From Erysipelothrix sp. (GTDB lineage: Bacteria; Bacillota_I; Bacilli_A; Erysipelotrichales; Erysipelotrichaceae): 64,000 nucleotides of DNA. A program made the translations under genes and the position numbers. The first letter of the stretch is position 1; each line of letters begins with the position of its first letter. Positions 26,157 to 34,176 of the stretch are shown here, piece by piece. The stretch is taken from contig JAGXRX010000014.1 in NCBI GenBank assembly GCA_018335655.1, forward strand, positions 1 to 64,000, written 5' to 3'. Below the pieces are notes generated by a model. It was not told the DNA's origin. It was given only the letters and a program-made list of their open reading frames with translations, and ran no database searches.

Positions 26157-27305
26157 ATGAAAAAAATGTTAATGATGCTCGCAAGCATGTTTGTGCTTTT
26201 TGCGACACTTACTGGATGTGCACCCACATCCGACACCATTAAAATTGGTGTCAATTTAGAGCTAACAGGCCCTGTAGCAGTTTATGGGGTTCCAGAGAAA
26301 CTTGCCTTTGAAATGGCGGTTGATGAGATTAATAAAAAAGGTGGCATTAATGGCAAACTTGTAGAGCTTGTTATCTATGATAATGCCTATGATTCAGCCA
26401 AAGCTGTTGAGAATGCTACAAAGCTTGCAACAGTAGATAAAGTTGTCGCGATGCTTGGTGCCGCAACGTCAGCACCTTCATTGGCAATTGGTCCACTAGC
26501 AAAAGAATTTGAAGTATTATCCTTTACACCATCAGGGACTAACTTAATGGTCACTCGCGATGGTGACAAAGTTAATCCATTTGTGTTTAGAGCAGCTTTT
26601 ATTGACCCATTCCAAGGAAAAGTTCTCGCAAACTTTGCGACTGAAGGACTTAGTGCTACACGCGCTGTCATTATGGGTTCTAACTCATCAGACTATGCCA
26701 AAGACTTAGCTTCCATCTTTAGTACTCAGTTTGCTGCTAATGGTGGGACAGTGCTCAACACACTATACTACTCTGATCCTGATAAAGACTTCAGTGCTCA
26801 ACTTACAGCAATCAAAGCTTTAGGTGAGTTTGATGTATTATTTGTTGCCGACTATGCAGAGCGTGCAGGTCTAATTATTGGACAAGCTCGTGCAGCTGGA
26901 TTAATGATGCCAATTATTGGACCAGATGGTTTTGAGTCACCTGACCTTAATGGTCTAGCAGGTGGAGCAGCCAACGTCTCCGATGTCTTCTTCTCAACAC
27001 ACTTTACAACACTTAGTGATGATCCAGTGGTTCAAAACTTTGTGACTGCTCATAAAGCATTCACAGGAAATGATCCTTCAGCACTATCTGCACTTGCCTA
27101 CGATACCATCTACATGTTATTTGCAGCGATTGAAAAAGCAGGAACAGATCCTGTTAAAATTCGCGATGCACTTGCAAGTACAACTGGCTTTAAAGGAGTA
27201 ACAGGAACCATTAGTTTTGATGCTTTCAATGATCCAGTAAAATCTGCTGTCATTGTTGAACTTCAAAATGGAGAAGCTGTTAACGCAACAGTCGTAAATC
27301 CATAA
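26157..27305 (+). CDS. livJ: ABC transporter substrate-binding lipoprotein, branched-chain amino-acid family
   Basis: 382 residues. The lipoprotein signal MKKMLMMLASMFVLFATLTGC anchors at Cys21. The mature part starts KIGVNLELTGPVAVYG and shows MAVDEINKKGGINGKLVELVIYDNAYD, the periplasmic-binding type I pattern of LivJ. The ligand may be branched-chain amino acids or another small amide/amino acid. AAGGAG selects the ATG at 26157 over an upstream in-frame start. First gene of livJHMGF. Confidence 0.92.
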   Translation: MKKMLMMLASMFVLFATLTGCAPTSDTIKIGVNLELTGPVAVYGVPEKLAFEMAVDEINKKGGINGKLVELVIYDNAYDSAKAVENATKLATVDKVVAMLGAATSAPSLAIGPLAKEFEVLSFTPSGTNLMVTRDGDKVNPFVFRAAFIDPFQGKVLANFATEGLSATRAVIMGSNSSDYAKDLASIFSTQFAANGGTVLNTLYYSDPDKDFSAQLTAIKALGEFDVLFVADYAERAGLIIGQARAAGLMMPIIGPDGFESPDLNGLAGGAANVSDVFFSTHFTTLSDDPVVQNFVTAHKAFTGNDPSALSALAYDTIYMLFAAIEKAGTDPVKIRDALASTTGFKGVTGTISFDAFNDPVKSAVIVELQNGEAVNATVVNP

Positions 27306-27316
27306 GCTGTGTGATC

Positions 27317-27351
27317 AAACAGGTGGGACAATCTCTCACCTGTTTGTTTTT
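27317..27351 (+). terminator. Intercistronic hairpin between livJ and livH
   Basis: AAACAGGTG / CACCTGTTT with an 11-nt loop, followed by GTTTTT. As a partial terminator or 3' stabiliser it would give more binding protein than permease. Confidence 0.75.
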
Positions 27352-27364
27352 AAAAGGAGAAGGT

Positions 27365-28243
27365 ATGACGCAATTTTTACAACAAATCATTAACGGTTTA
27401 TCCATTGGTAGTGTGTATGCGCTTGTCGCATTGGGCTATACAATGGTTTATGGTATTATCAAACTCATCAATTTTGCACATGGTGAGATTTTTATGGTTG
27501 GTGCATATCTTGCTATGATATTAATAACAGTATTTAACTTTCCCTTATGGGCTGCAATGCTTGGTTCAATGGCAGGAAGTGCACTTCTAGGTATCGTCAT
27601 TGAAAAGGTAGCTTATAAGCCTTTAAGAAAAAGTTCACGCACAGCAGCTTTAATTACAGCAATCGGTGTGAGTTTCTTACTTCAAAACGTAATGTTGCTT
27701 ATCATGGGAGCTCGTATTTATACTTTTCCACAAGTATTTCAAAATACAGCATGGATCGTCTTTGGGTTACGTATCAACACACTTCAAATTATGATGTTTC
27801 TGACTTCAATTGCCTTAATGATATTACTTCAATTTATCGTCTTAAAGACAAAAGTAGGTCGTGCTATGCGCGCTGTTGCGGTCGATAAAGAAGCAGCTGC
27901 ACTCATGGGGGTTGATGTGAATAATACCATATCAATGACGTTTGCCCTTGGTAGTGCGCTAGCTGGAGCTGCTGGGGTGATGGTAGGGTTGTATTACATA
28001 TCCATGACACCATATATGGGATTTGCTCCTGGACTTAAAGCCTTTGTGGCAGCTGTCTTTGGGGGTATTGGGATTATTCCTGGTGCGATGTTTGGTGGAT
28101 TTGCGATTGGTATTATTGAAACATTAGTCGCAGGATATGGAAGTACTTTATTTAAGGATGCTGTGGTGTATGCAATCTTAATTATTGTCTTGCTTGTGAA
28201 GCCAAGTGGTTTATTTGGAAAAGGAGGCAAGGAAAAAGTATGA
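27365..28243 (+). CDS. livH: Branched-chain amino-acid ABC transporter permease LivH
   Basis: 292 residues, about eight membrane segments. The N-terminal pattern IINGLSIGSVYALVALGYTMVYGIIKLINFAHGEIFMVGAY is diagnostic. The cytoplasmic loop GRAMRAVAVDKEAAALMGVDV contacts the ATPases. AAAAGGAGAAGG gives the start at 27365. It overlaps livM by ATGA. Confidence 0.95.
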   Translation: MTQFLQQIINGLSIGSVYALVALGYTMVYGIIKLINFAHGEIFMVGAYLAMILITVFNFPLWAAMLGSMAGSALLGIVIEKVAYKPLRKSSRTAALITAIGVSFLLQNVMLLIMGARIYTFPQVFQNTAWIVFGLRINTLQIMMFLTSIALMILLQFIVLKTKVGRAMRAVAVDKEAAALMGVDVNNTISMTFALGSALAGAAGVMVGLYYISMTPYMGFAPGLKAFVAAVFGGIGIIPGAMFGGFAIGIIETLVAGYGSTLFKDAVVYAILIIVLLVKPSGLFGKGGKEKV

Positions 28244-29208
28244 ATTTCATTAAAAAGAATCAAAAGATTATTCTTTATGTTGTACTTTGGTTGTTTGTCC
28301 TCATAGGAGTCAATGCCCTCATTGACGCAAGAATTATTAATCCTTATTATCGCTCAGTGTTATATGGCATTGGAATAAATGTCATTTTAGGAGTAAGTCT
28401 TAATATTATTATAGGACTTAGTGGACAGCTTTCACTTGGTCATGGTGGCTTTATGTCAATTGGTGCTTATAGTGCAGCGATTATGTTAAGAAGTAATCCT
28501 ACATTAAGTGGATTAGCCCTTGGTGTTGGGTTAGGACTTATGATTTCATTTGTAGTCTCATACATGGTTGCAATGCCAACACTTAGACTAAAAGGGGATT
28601 ACCTTGCGATTGCAACGCTCGGGGTAGGAGAGATTATACGTATTGTCATTCTTAATCTAGATGTCACAAATGGTGCTAGTGGAATATCGAATATCAAAAA
28701 CTTAATGAGTTGGCCAATGATGTTTATTGTGGCAAGTATTGCAGTGATACTAACATTAAGATTTAAGTATTCAAAGTGGGGTCGTGCAGCAATCTCAATT
28801 AAAGAAGATGAATTAGCTTCAGAAGCCATGGGTGTGAATGTAACCCGCATTAAGGTTATTGCCTTTATGTTTGGTGCACTCCTTGCCGCCATTGCAGGGG
28901 CGATGTATGCAACGACTTACTATGTCGTAAAACCTGAAACCTTTGGTATTGATATGTCGATTAGTATTCTCATTATCGTTGTACTTGGTGGTATGGGATC
29001 ATTGAGTGGTTCTATGGTAGCAGCTGTGTTTGTTGGGGTTGTAAACATGTTTCTTCAAAGCTTTGGACAAGTTAGAATGCTTATCTATGCTCTGATTCTT
29101 ATTCTTGTGATGATCTTTAGACCTGAAGGACTACTTGGACTTGATGAATTGTCATGGAGCACATTAAAGAAGCGACTCTTTAAAAACGTGAAGGCGGTGA
29201 AATCATGA
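28240..29208 (+). CDS. livM: Branched-chain amino-acid ABC transporter permease LivM
   Basis: 322 residues, hydrophobic throughout. Diagnostic stretches are NIIIGLSGQLSLGHGGFMSIGAYSA and the loop GRAAISIKEDELASEAMGVNVTRIK. It pairs with LivH in the membrane channel and overlaps both neighbours by 4 nt. Confidence 0.95.
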   Translation: MNFIKKNQKIILYVVLWLFVLIGVNALIDARIINPYYRSVLYGIGINVILGVSLNIIIGLSGQLSLGHGGFMSIGAYSAAIMLRSNPTLSGLALGVGLGLMISFVVSYMVAMPTLRLKGDYLAIATLGVGEIIRIVILNLDVTNGASGISNIKNLMSWPMMFIVASIAVILTLRFKYSKWGRAAISIKEDELASEAMGVNVTRIKVIAFMFGALLAAIAGAMYATTYYVVKPETFGIDMSISILIIVVLGGMGSLSGSMVAAVFVGVVNMFLQSFGQVRMLIYALILILVMIFRPEGLLGLDELSWSTLKKRLFKNVKAVKS

Positions 29209-30002
29209 AACCACTACTTAGCGTAACACGTCTTAATAAAGCCTTTGGAGGTTTACTGGCAGTCTCAGATGTAAGTTTTGATGTGAATGAGTTTGAACTT
29301 CTAGGACTAATTGGCCCCAATGGAGCAGGAAAGACGACACTCTTCAATGTCATTAGTGGTTTATATGTGCCTACTTCAGGCAGTATTACTCTTAATTCAT
29401 CAGATAAAGTTAAAGTCATTAGTGGATTAGCTCCATATAAGATTACACGTCTTGGTATGGCGCGTACTTTTCAAAATATAAGACTCTTTAAAAATATGAG
29501 TGTGCTCGATAATATTAAAGTGGCCATGAGTGAGCAAGTTAAAACACCACTTTGGACAACTTTACTTCGCTTACCTCACTTCTACAAAGAAGAAGCGCGT
29601 GTTAATGAACAAGCCCATGCTTTTCTTGAAAGTGTTGGACTTGATCATCTTGCGGATCAAAGAGCATCATCACTTCCTTATGGGAAGCAAAGACAGCTTG
29701 AGATTGCACGTGCCTTAGCGACGGGTGCTACCACATTACTTCTTGATGAACCCGCAGCAGGGATGAATCCTCAAGAGACTGAAGCATTAGCAGCATTTAT
29801 AAAGACTATTCATACCTCAAGAGCACTGACGATTTTACTCATCGAGCATGATATGAATTTAATCATGAAGATTACTCAACGAATCATTGTCTTGGATTAT
29901 GGAAAAGTTATTGCGAATGATATTCCTGAAAATATTAAGTTAAATAAACGTGTTATTGAAGCGTATCTAGGAGAGGAGCAAAGTGAGTATGCTCAAGATT
30001 AA
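29205..30002 (+). CDS. livG: Branched-chain amino-acid ABC transporter ATPase LivG
   Basis: 265 residues. Walker A GPNGAGKTT, the LivG-type insertion with ARTFQNIRLFKNMSVLDNIKVA, signature LPYGKQRQLEIARAL and Walker B LLLDEPAAGMNP. The canonical LSGGQ is LPYGK, normal for LivG. Confidence 0.95.
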   Translation: MKPLLSVTRLNKAFGGLLAVSDVSFDVNEFELLGLIGPNGAGKTTLFNVISGLYVPTSGSITLNSSDKVKVISGLAPYKITRLGMARTFQNIRLFKNMSVLDNIKVAMSEQVKTPLWTTLLRLPHFYKEEARVNEQAHAFLESVGLDHLADQRASSLPYGKQRQLEIARALATGATTLLLDEPAAGMNPQETEALAAFIKTIHTSRALTILLIEHDMNLIMKITQRIIVLDYGKVIANDIPENIKLNKRVIEAYLGEEQSEYAQD

Positions 30003-30696
30003 TGATTTGCATGTTCACTATGGTGTGATTCATGCGCTTAAAGGTGTTAGTATAGAGGTGAATGAGGGAGAGATTGTAACACTCATTGGTTCTAATGGTG
30101 CTGGTAAAAGCACTTTACTTAAGACGATCTCAAACTTACTTCCTTCCACAAAAGGATCGATTATGTACTTAGGACAAGACACAAAGCTTGTGCCTAGTAA
30201 GACACTTCCAGCATTAGGTTTAGTTCAAGTTCCTGAAGGACGAAAAATCTTCTCAGGGATGAGTGTTAAAGAGAATCTACTTATGGGAGCTTATTTAAGA
30301 AAAGATAAAGAAGGAATCAAAGAGGATCTACAAAAAGTTTATGATCGCTTTCCTATTTTAAAGAAAAGGCTTAATCAAGATGCTTCGACACTCTCTGGTG
30401 GCGAACAGCAAATGCTTGCGATGTCGCGAGCACTCATGGCTCGTCCTAAGCTTTTGCTTCTTGATGAACCTTCAATGGGACTAGCACCACTTCTTGTGAA
30501 GGAAATCTTTCGACTTATTGAAGAGATACATGCGACAGGGACGACAATCCTGCTTGTGGAACAAAACGCGAATCAAGCACTCAAGATTGCTCATAAAGCT
30601 TATGTGCTTGAAACAGGAAGTATCGTCTTGTCAGGCAGTGGGAAAGAATTATTATCAAGTGAAGATGTGAAACGCATCTATTTAGGAGGTCATTAA
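29983..30696 (+). CDS. livF: Branched-chain amino-acid ABC transporter ATPase LivF
   Basis: 237 residues. Walker A GSNGAGKST, VQVPEGRKIFSGMSVKENLLMGAY, signature LSGGEQQMLAMSRAL and Walker B LLLLDEPSMGLAP. Start is either GTG 29983 or ATG 29989; AGGAGAGGAG just upstream allows both. It overlaps livG by 20 nt and abuts the CBS-ACT gene. Confidence 0.94.
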   Translation: MSMLKINDLHVHYGVIHALKGVSIEVNEGEIVTLIGSNGAGKSTLLKTISNLLPSTKGSIMYLGQDTKLVPSKTLPALGLVQVPEGRKIFSGMSVKENLLMGAYLRKDKEGIKEDLQKVYDRFPILKKRLNQDASTLSGGEQQMLAMSRALMARPKLLLLDEPSMGLAPLLVKEIFRLIEEIHATGTTILLVEQNANQALKIAHKAYVLETGSIVLSGSGKELLSSEDVKRIYLGGH

Positions 30697-31328
30697 TGTA
30701 CGTTAGTGCGCATATGAGTAAACAACTTGTCACTATATCTCCAAAGGAGACTATTTCTTTAGCACTAGAACTGATGAAGATTCATAAGATTCATCGTCTT
30801 CCTGTGGTGATTGATGGTATTCTTGTAGGATTAATTACTGAAGGAATGATATCGCGTTATATGCCTTCAAATGCGACATCACTTGATATCTTTGAGCTTA
30901 ATTTTTTACTTTCTAAAACAAAAGTGGATGACATTATGCTTACACGAGTGATTACTGTATCTTTGGATACTTTACTTGAGAAGGCAGCGGATTTGATGGT
31001 CACTAAGGATATTGGATGTCTACCAGTGGTTGATGAGCGTAAGCGAGTATTAGGTATACTTACAACCAATGATGTTCTTAACTCCTTTGCCCATGTGATG
31101 GGATTTCATAATGAGGGCACACGGGTCGTGCTTGAGTTTGCGCTTGATCATATTGGTTTAATGGCTGAAGTGAGTTCATTGTTTTTCAAGAATGGTTTCA
31201 ATATTACTCACATTATGGCTTTTAATGATGAAAAGGTTCAAATGGTTATTAAGACGTCTTCCTTAGATAAGAAAACGATTAAGGAGATGTGTGAAGCAGC
31301 TAAGTTTAAGGTGGTATCAATAACATAG
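30696..31328 (+). CDS. CBS-pair and ACT domain protein (AcuB-like)
   Basis: 210 residues. Two CBS domains (MSKQLVTISPKETISLALELMKIHKIHRLPVV and VDDIMLTRVITVSLDTLLEKAADLMVTKDIGCLPVVD) are followed by an ACT domain (LEFALDHIGLMAEVSSLFFKNGFNITHIMAF). CBS pairs bind adenosyl compounds and ACT domains bind amino acids. The ATG overlaps the livF stop by one base, so it likely senses the transported amino acid or energy state. It resembles AcuB in domain order. Confidence 0.88.
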   Translation: MYVSAHMSKQLVTISPKETISLALELMKIHKIHRLPVVIDGILVGLITEGMISRYMPSNATSLDIFELNFLLSKTKVDDIMLTRVITVSLDTLLEKAADLMVTKDIGCLPVVDERKRVLGILTTNDVLNSFAHVMGFHNEGTRVVLEFALDHIGLMAEVSSLFFKNGFNITHIMAFNDEKVQMVIKTSSLDKKTIKEMCEAAKFKVVSIT

Positions 31329-31362
31329 CAAAAGAGGGTTACAAATATTTGTAACCCTCTTT
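31329..31362 (+). terminator. Terminator of the liv operon
   Basis: A 16-bp perfect inverted repeat, AAAAGAGGGTTACAAA / TTTGTAACCCTCTTTT, with a 2-nt loop. Likely bidirectional. Confidence 0.92.
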
Positions 31363-31387
31363 TAACATGCCTTGCCTAGATACGCAT

Positions 31388-31395
31388 GGTATAAT
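31388..31395 (+). promoter_or_regulatory. Extended -10 of the HAD gene
   Basis: TGGTATAAT about 33 nt before the start at 31429. No good -35 is seen. Confidence 0.45.
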
Positions 31396-31428
31396 AAACA
31401 TACTTAAGACGCTCTTGTGGAGGTGTGT

Positions 31429-32187
31429 ATGTATAAAACGTTAGTTAGTGATTATGATGGAACGCTTTTTATTAATAATATCGTTGAAGAGCGGGATGTG
31501 TCAGCCATTCGTACATTTAAAGAACATGGTCATCATTTTGGGATTGCAACTGGTCGTAGTTTAGGATCAATTCTGGAGCAAATTGCAAAGTTTAATATTC
31601 CTTTTGATTTTGTGATTGCGAATAATGGAGCAATCTCGATTGATTCTAAAGGGGTTATTCTTCATAAGACGATTGTTGATATGAATATTGTGCATGAAGT
31701 TTTAGCATCTTTAAGTAGTGATGGAATTCAGTTTTTTGGACTCAGTGATGGAATTAGTGTAGGGCTTCATGACACACTTAATAAAAATGTGGATGTGCAT
31801 GTGAATCAGATAAGTTTAGATGAGATTATGACTTCACAAGAAATTGTCGGGATGTATATTAAGTTTATTGATACACAATCTGCACTTAAGCATGCTGCTC
31901 AAATTAATAAGAAATATAAAGATAAACTTAAGGCATATTCTTTTTATGAGTATAATGATATTCTTTCACCTAATACTTCAAAAGCAACAGGGATTTTATC
32001 AGTTGCGAAAGCTTTGAATCTTCATGAGCGTATTCATACTGTAGGGGACTCATTTAATGATATTCCAATGACACGAATGTTCAAAGGATATGGCATATCT
32101 ACTGGAGAAGCTGTCCATATTAAGGAATCGTTTAAGGTGTGTAATAATGTGAGTGAAGTCATTGAGGATTTGTTAAAAAGTGATTGA
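31429..32187 (+). CDS. Cof-type HAD hydrolase
   Basis: 252 residues. HAD motif I is DYDGTLF (nucleophile in VSDYDGT), then TGRS, a large C2B-type cap, and motif IV GDSFNDIPM. Cof-like enzymes dephosphorylate sugar phosphates or cofactors such as FMN; the substrate is not assigned. GGAGGTG supports the ATG at 31429. Its last codons share 18 of 19 bases with the start of the tRNA-Leu promoter region at 32594-32612. Confidence 0.92.
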   Translation: MYKTLVSDYDGTLFINNIVEERDVSAIRTFKEHGHHFGIATGRSLGSILEQIAKFNIPFDFVIANNGAISIDSKGVILHKTIVDMNIVHEVLASLSSDGIQFFGLSDGISVGLHDTLNKNVDVHVNQISLDEIMTSQEIVGMYIKFIDTQSALKHAAQINKKYKDKLKAYSFYEYNDILSPNTSKATGILSVAKALNLHERIHTVGDSFNDIPMTRMFKGYGISTGEAVHIKESFKVCNNVSEVIEDLLKSD

Positions 32188-32246
32188 TTAATGTTTGTGT
32201 ACTTGCTTAATGGTTTAGGAAAACAGGGTTTTTATTCTGATTAATA

Positions 32247-32273
32247 GGGGTTCGAGTCCCTTCATCCGCACCA
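32247..32273 (+). repeat. Exact 27-bp copy of the tRNA-Leu 3' end (copy A)
   Basis: Positions 32247-32273 are identical to 32701-32727, the T arm, 3' acceptor strand and CCA of tRNA-Leu(TAG). No 5' tRNA part is present. It lies 454 bp upstream of the intact gene. It is either a truncated tRNA pseudogene or an attachment-site scar. Confidence 0.85.
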
Positions 32274-32602
32274 ATTTAATATCGCATTGACGAGTACTTT
32301 GGTGTTTTTTATTTGTTCAAATAACTAAAGGAATTGTGCATGTTAATAGAACGTGCTCAAAAAAGTGATATTTTTGTGCACATAAATTAATCGGGAATTT
32401 TTTTTATTTATTACTTAATTAATTTGAATTATTTAAATCTTCTCTGGCAGACTTAAGTATTTTGACATATATTATTGTAAGCTTCTGCTGAATTATAAAA
32501 ATATAGAATGTTGAAAAATTTGAGTCATTGAACTCAATCTTGCGAGCATATTTAAAGAATGTTGTCATGTGAAAACAGTAGATTCAATTTTTCAAAAAGT
32601 GA
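32274..32602. other. AT-rich spacer between copy A and the tRNA-Leu promoter
   Basis: No open frame of note on either strand, no hairpin with a T run, and no recognised RNA. It may be the remains of an element flanked by the two tRNA 3' ends. Confidence 0.5.
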
Positions 32603-32630
32603 TTGATAAATGAAATGAGTGTGCTATAAT
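32603..32630 (+). promoter_or_regulatory. Promoter of tRNA-Leu
   Basis: TTGATA (32603-32608), 16 nt, TATAAT (32625-32630), 12 nt before the tRNA. Confidence 0.75.
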
Positions 32631-32642
32631 AATAAGGCACAT

Positions 32643-32727
32643 GCGGATGTGGCGAAATTGGCAGACGCACTAGACTTAGGATCTAGCGCCTTACGGCATG
32701 GGGGTTCGAGTCCCTTCATCCGCACCA
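32643..32727 (+). tRNA. tRNA-Leu(TAG)
   Basis: 85 nt with encoded CCA and a long variable arm. Acceptor GCGGATG / CATCCGC; anticodon loop CTTAGGA. Its 3' end and following terminator are the source of the repeat family seen over the next 24 kb. Confidence 0.97.
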
Positions 32728-32740
32728 TTCTGATACAGAG

Positions 32741-32768
32741 ACCATGGGATCGAACCCATGGTTTTTTT
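32741..32768 (+). terminator. Terminator of tRNA-Leu (reference for the repeat family)
   Basis: ACCATGGG-ATCGAA-CCCATGGT plus T run. Stem, loop and upstream spacer are all found again in copies B-F. Confidence 0.92.
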
Positions 32769-33005
32769 GTTTTGCAAACATCATTAATTGAGTAATATAG
32801 AATGTGGAATAAGATATATTTGCATCTATAATACAATAACGTATAGTTGTTCAATTGAATAACGGAAACACTTTATACAAATCTGTTGAATGCAAAATTC
32901 ATGATGTCCAACTCATAGCAACTTACTTCATTTCAAATGCATCTTGTCATTAAATTAGAGAGTTTAAATGAGTTTAACCTATAATAAGTTCAAAGGAGTG
33001 ATTCT

Positions 33006-33452
33006 ATGAAACTCAAAACATTAATTGCCATGTTATCCATATTGCTTGTGCTCACCGGATGCTCAGCTGCCGCAGGAGATTTAAACAACTCAGAATTGGC
33101 GGATGGTGATCGCATGATGCCGGTATACTTAGAATTTGAGAATAGTGTTGTTACCGACCAGACTACACCGCTGAAGTTTACGATTAAAAACAATACCCAG
33201 AATGTATATACATACGGGTTGATGTTCACCTTATTTCAATATGACGGAGCTAAGTGGGTTGAAGTTGAAATGAAGGAAGAAATGTTCTTCATTATGATTG
33301 CTTACAATCTCAATCCAGGTCAAACTATTGAAGGTGGTTTGGACTTGTCATTCTTCTATAACGAACTTCCTAAAGGTTTCTATCGTTACGAGAAGAAAAT
33401 GATGTCCGAAGACGGTGATGTGCTTGCTTTCGGCGAATTTAATATCGAATAG
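33006..33452 (+). CDS. Small lipoprotein with a bacterial Ig-like domain
   Basis: 148 residues. The lipoprotein signal MKLKTLIAMLSILLVLTGC anchors at Cys19. The rest (PVYLEFENSVVTDQTTPLKFTIKNNTQNVYTYGLMFTLFQYDGAKWVEV ... LPKGFYRYEKKM) fits a single Ig-like beta-sandwich often found in small lipoproteins of Bacillota. Function unknown. AAAGGAG precedes the ATG. First gene in the block behind tRNA-Leu, monocistronic. Confidence 0.85.
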   Translation: MKLKTLIAMLSILLVLTGCSAAAGDLNNSELADGDRMMPVYLEFENSVVTDQTTPLKFTIKNNTQNVYTYGLMFTLFQYDGAKWVEVEMKEEMFFIMIAYNLNPGQTIEGGLDLSFFYNELPKGFYRYEKKMMSEDGDVLAFGEFNIE

Positions 33453-33456
33453 TCTT

Positions 33457-33476
33457 AAAGGGCGAAAGCCCTTTTC
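33457..33476 (+). terminator. Terminator after the lipoprotein gene
   Basis: AAAGGGC-GAAA-GCCCTTT then TC. GAAA loop. Confidence 0.85.
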
Positions 33477-33508
33477 TTATGAAAAAAAGAGCTTTAGCTC
33501 TTAATACT

Positions 33509-33616
33509 TTATTGTTTTTCGAATTTCTTTAGAAGATTTTGAAGTTCACTTTCTTCAGCCTCATTGAGAACGATGATGACAGATCGCATATAATCAAGTG
33601 GTATGGCAACACTGTA
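33509..33616 (-). pseudogene. C-terminal fragment of a helical regulator (MarR-like?), minus strand
   Basis: On the minus strand a frame reads DYMRSVIIVLNEAEESEL and QNLLKKFEKQ, then TAA (33509-33511), followed by its own terminator (AAGAGC-TAAA-GCTCTTTTTTT in that direction). Nothing coding is left upstream, since an in-frame stop lies about 35 codons before the end. The sequence looks like the last helix of a MarR-type regulator, but the family is uncertain. Confidence 0.35.
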
Positions 33617-34176
33617 TTAGGCACTTGCTATGTTAGCACTATTCTAATAAACTAACCTATTCATGTCAATTTAGAATCTTTTCGATTAAAAAAGCAAACT
33701 CAATTGATTCAATAAAAACGAATATGATGGCATCTATTACTTATATCAAAGTTTTGTAAAGCCGGGTAAATGCCGGATAAATCTTATTAAAGATCTTTAG
33801 AGATCTATTGAAATTATGTTAGACTATATAAATGGAATCAAATAGATAGACATCTATTTGAATCTTTGTGCATATGTTGGGATAACCTTCATCCGAACCA
33901 TTCTGAAACAGAGACCATGGGATCGAACCCATGTTTTTTTAATATCGTAATCAATAGTTTAAACAAATACTTCGATGAAAACTTTGAAACAAAGTCTGAG
34001 CTGATAAAACTGCTGTATGCTACTTAGAGTATTTTGCTCAACTATCAGGTTTGTCAGTTATGATGTAACTGGGTTTAAAACTAACTAAGTATTTTGTCTA
34101 AAAAGTGTTGCCATACTACTTTACAATCCAAAAAGACTTAACAAAGAGATAACTGTAAATTTCCTGTGTAGTTTAA
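33617..34176. other. Non-coding spacer with copy B
   Basis: Apart from copy B, there is an inverted repeat at 33839-33860 (CAAATAGAT-AGAC-ATCTATTTG) without a T run. No gene is supported on either strand. Confidence 0.5.
33886..33940 (+). repeat. tRNA-Leu 3'-end/terminator copy B
   Basis: Matches 32713-32768 with two substitutions and one deleted base, covering the last 15 nt of the tRNA, the spacer and the terminator hairpin. It is the least decayed copy after the original. Confidence 0.9.

Noticed and set aside
32624-32854. Minus-strand frame of 76 codons over tRNA-Leu
   Set aside because: It runs antisense through the tRNA and its terminator; such frames are well-known false genes caused by the stable tRNA sequence. 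A similar false frame covers copy E (44366-44557).
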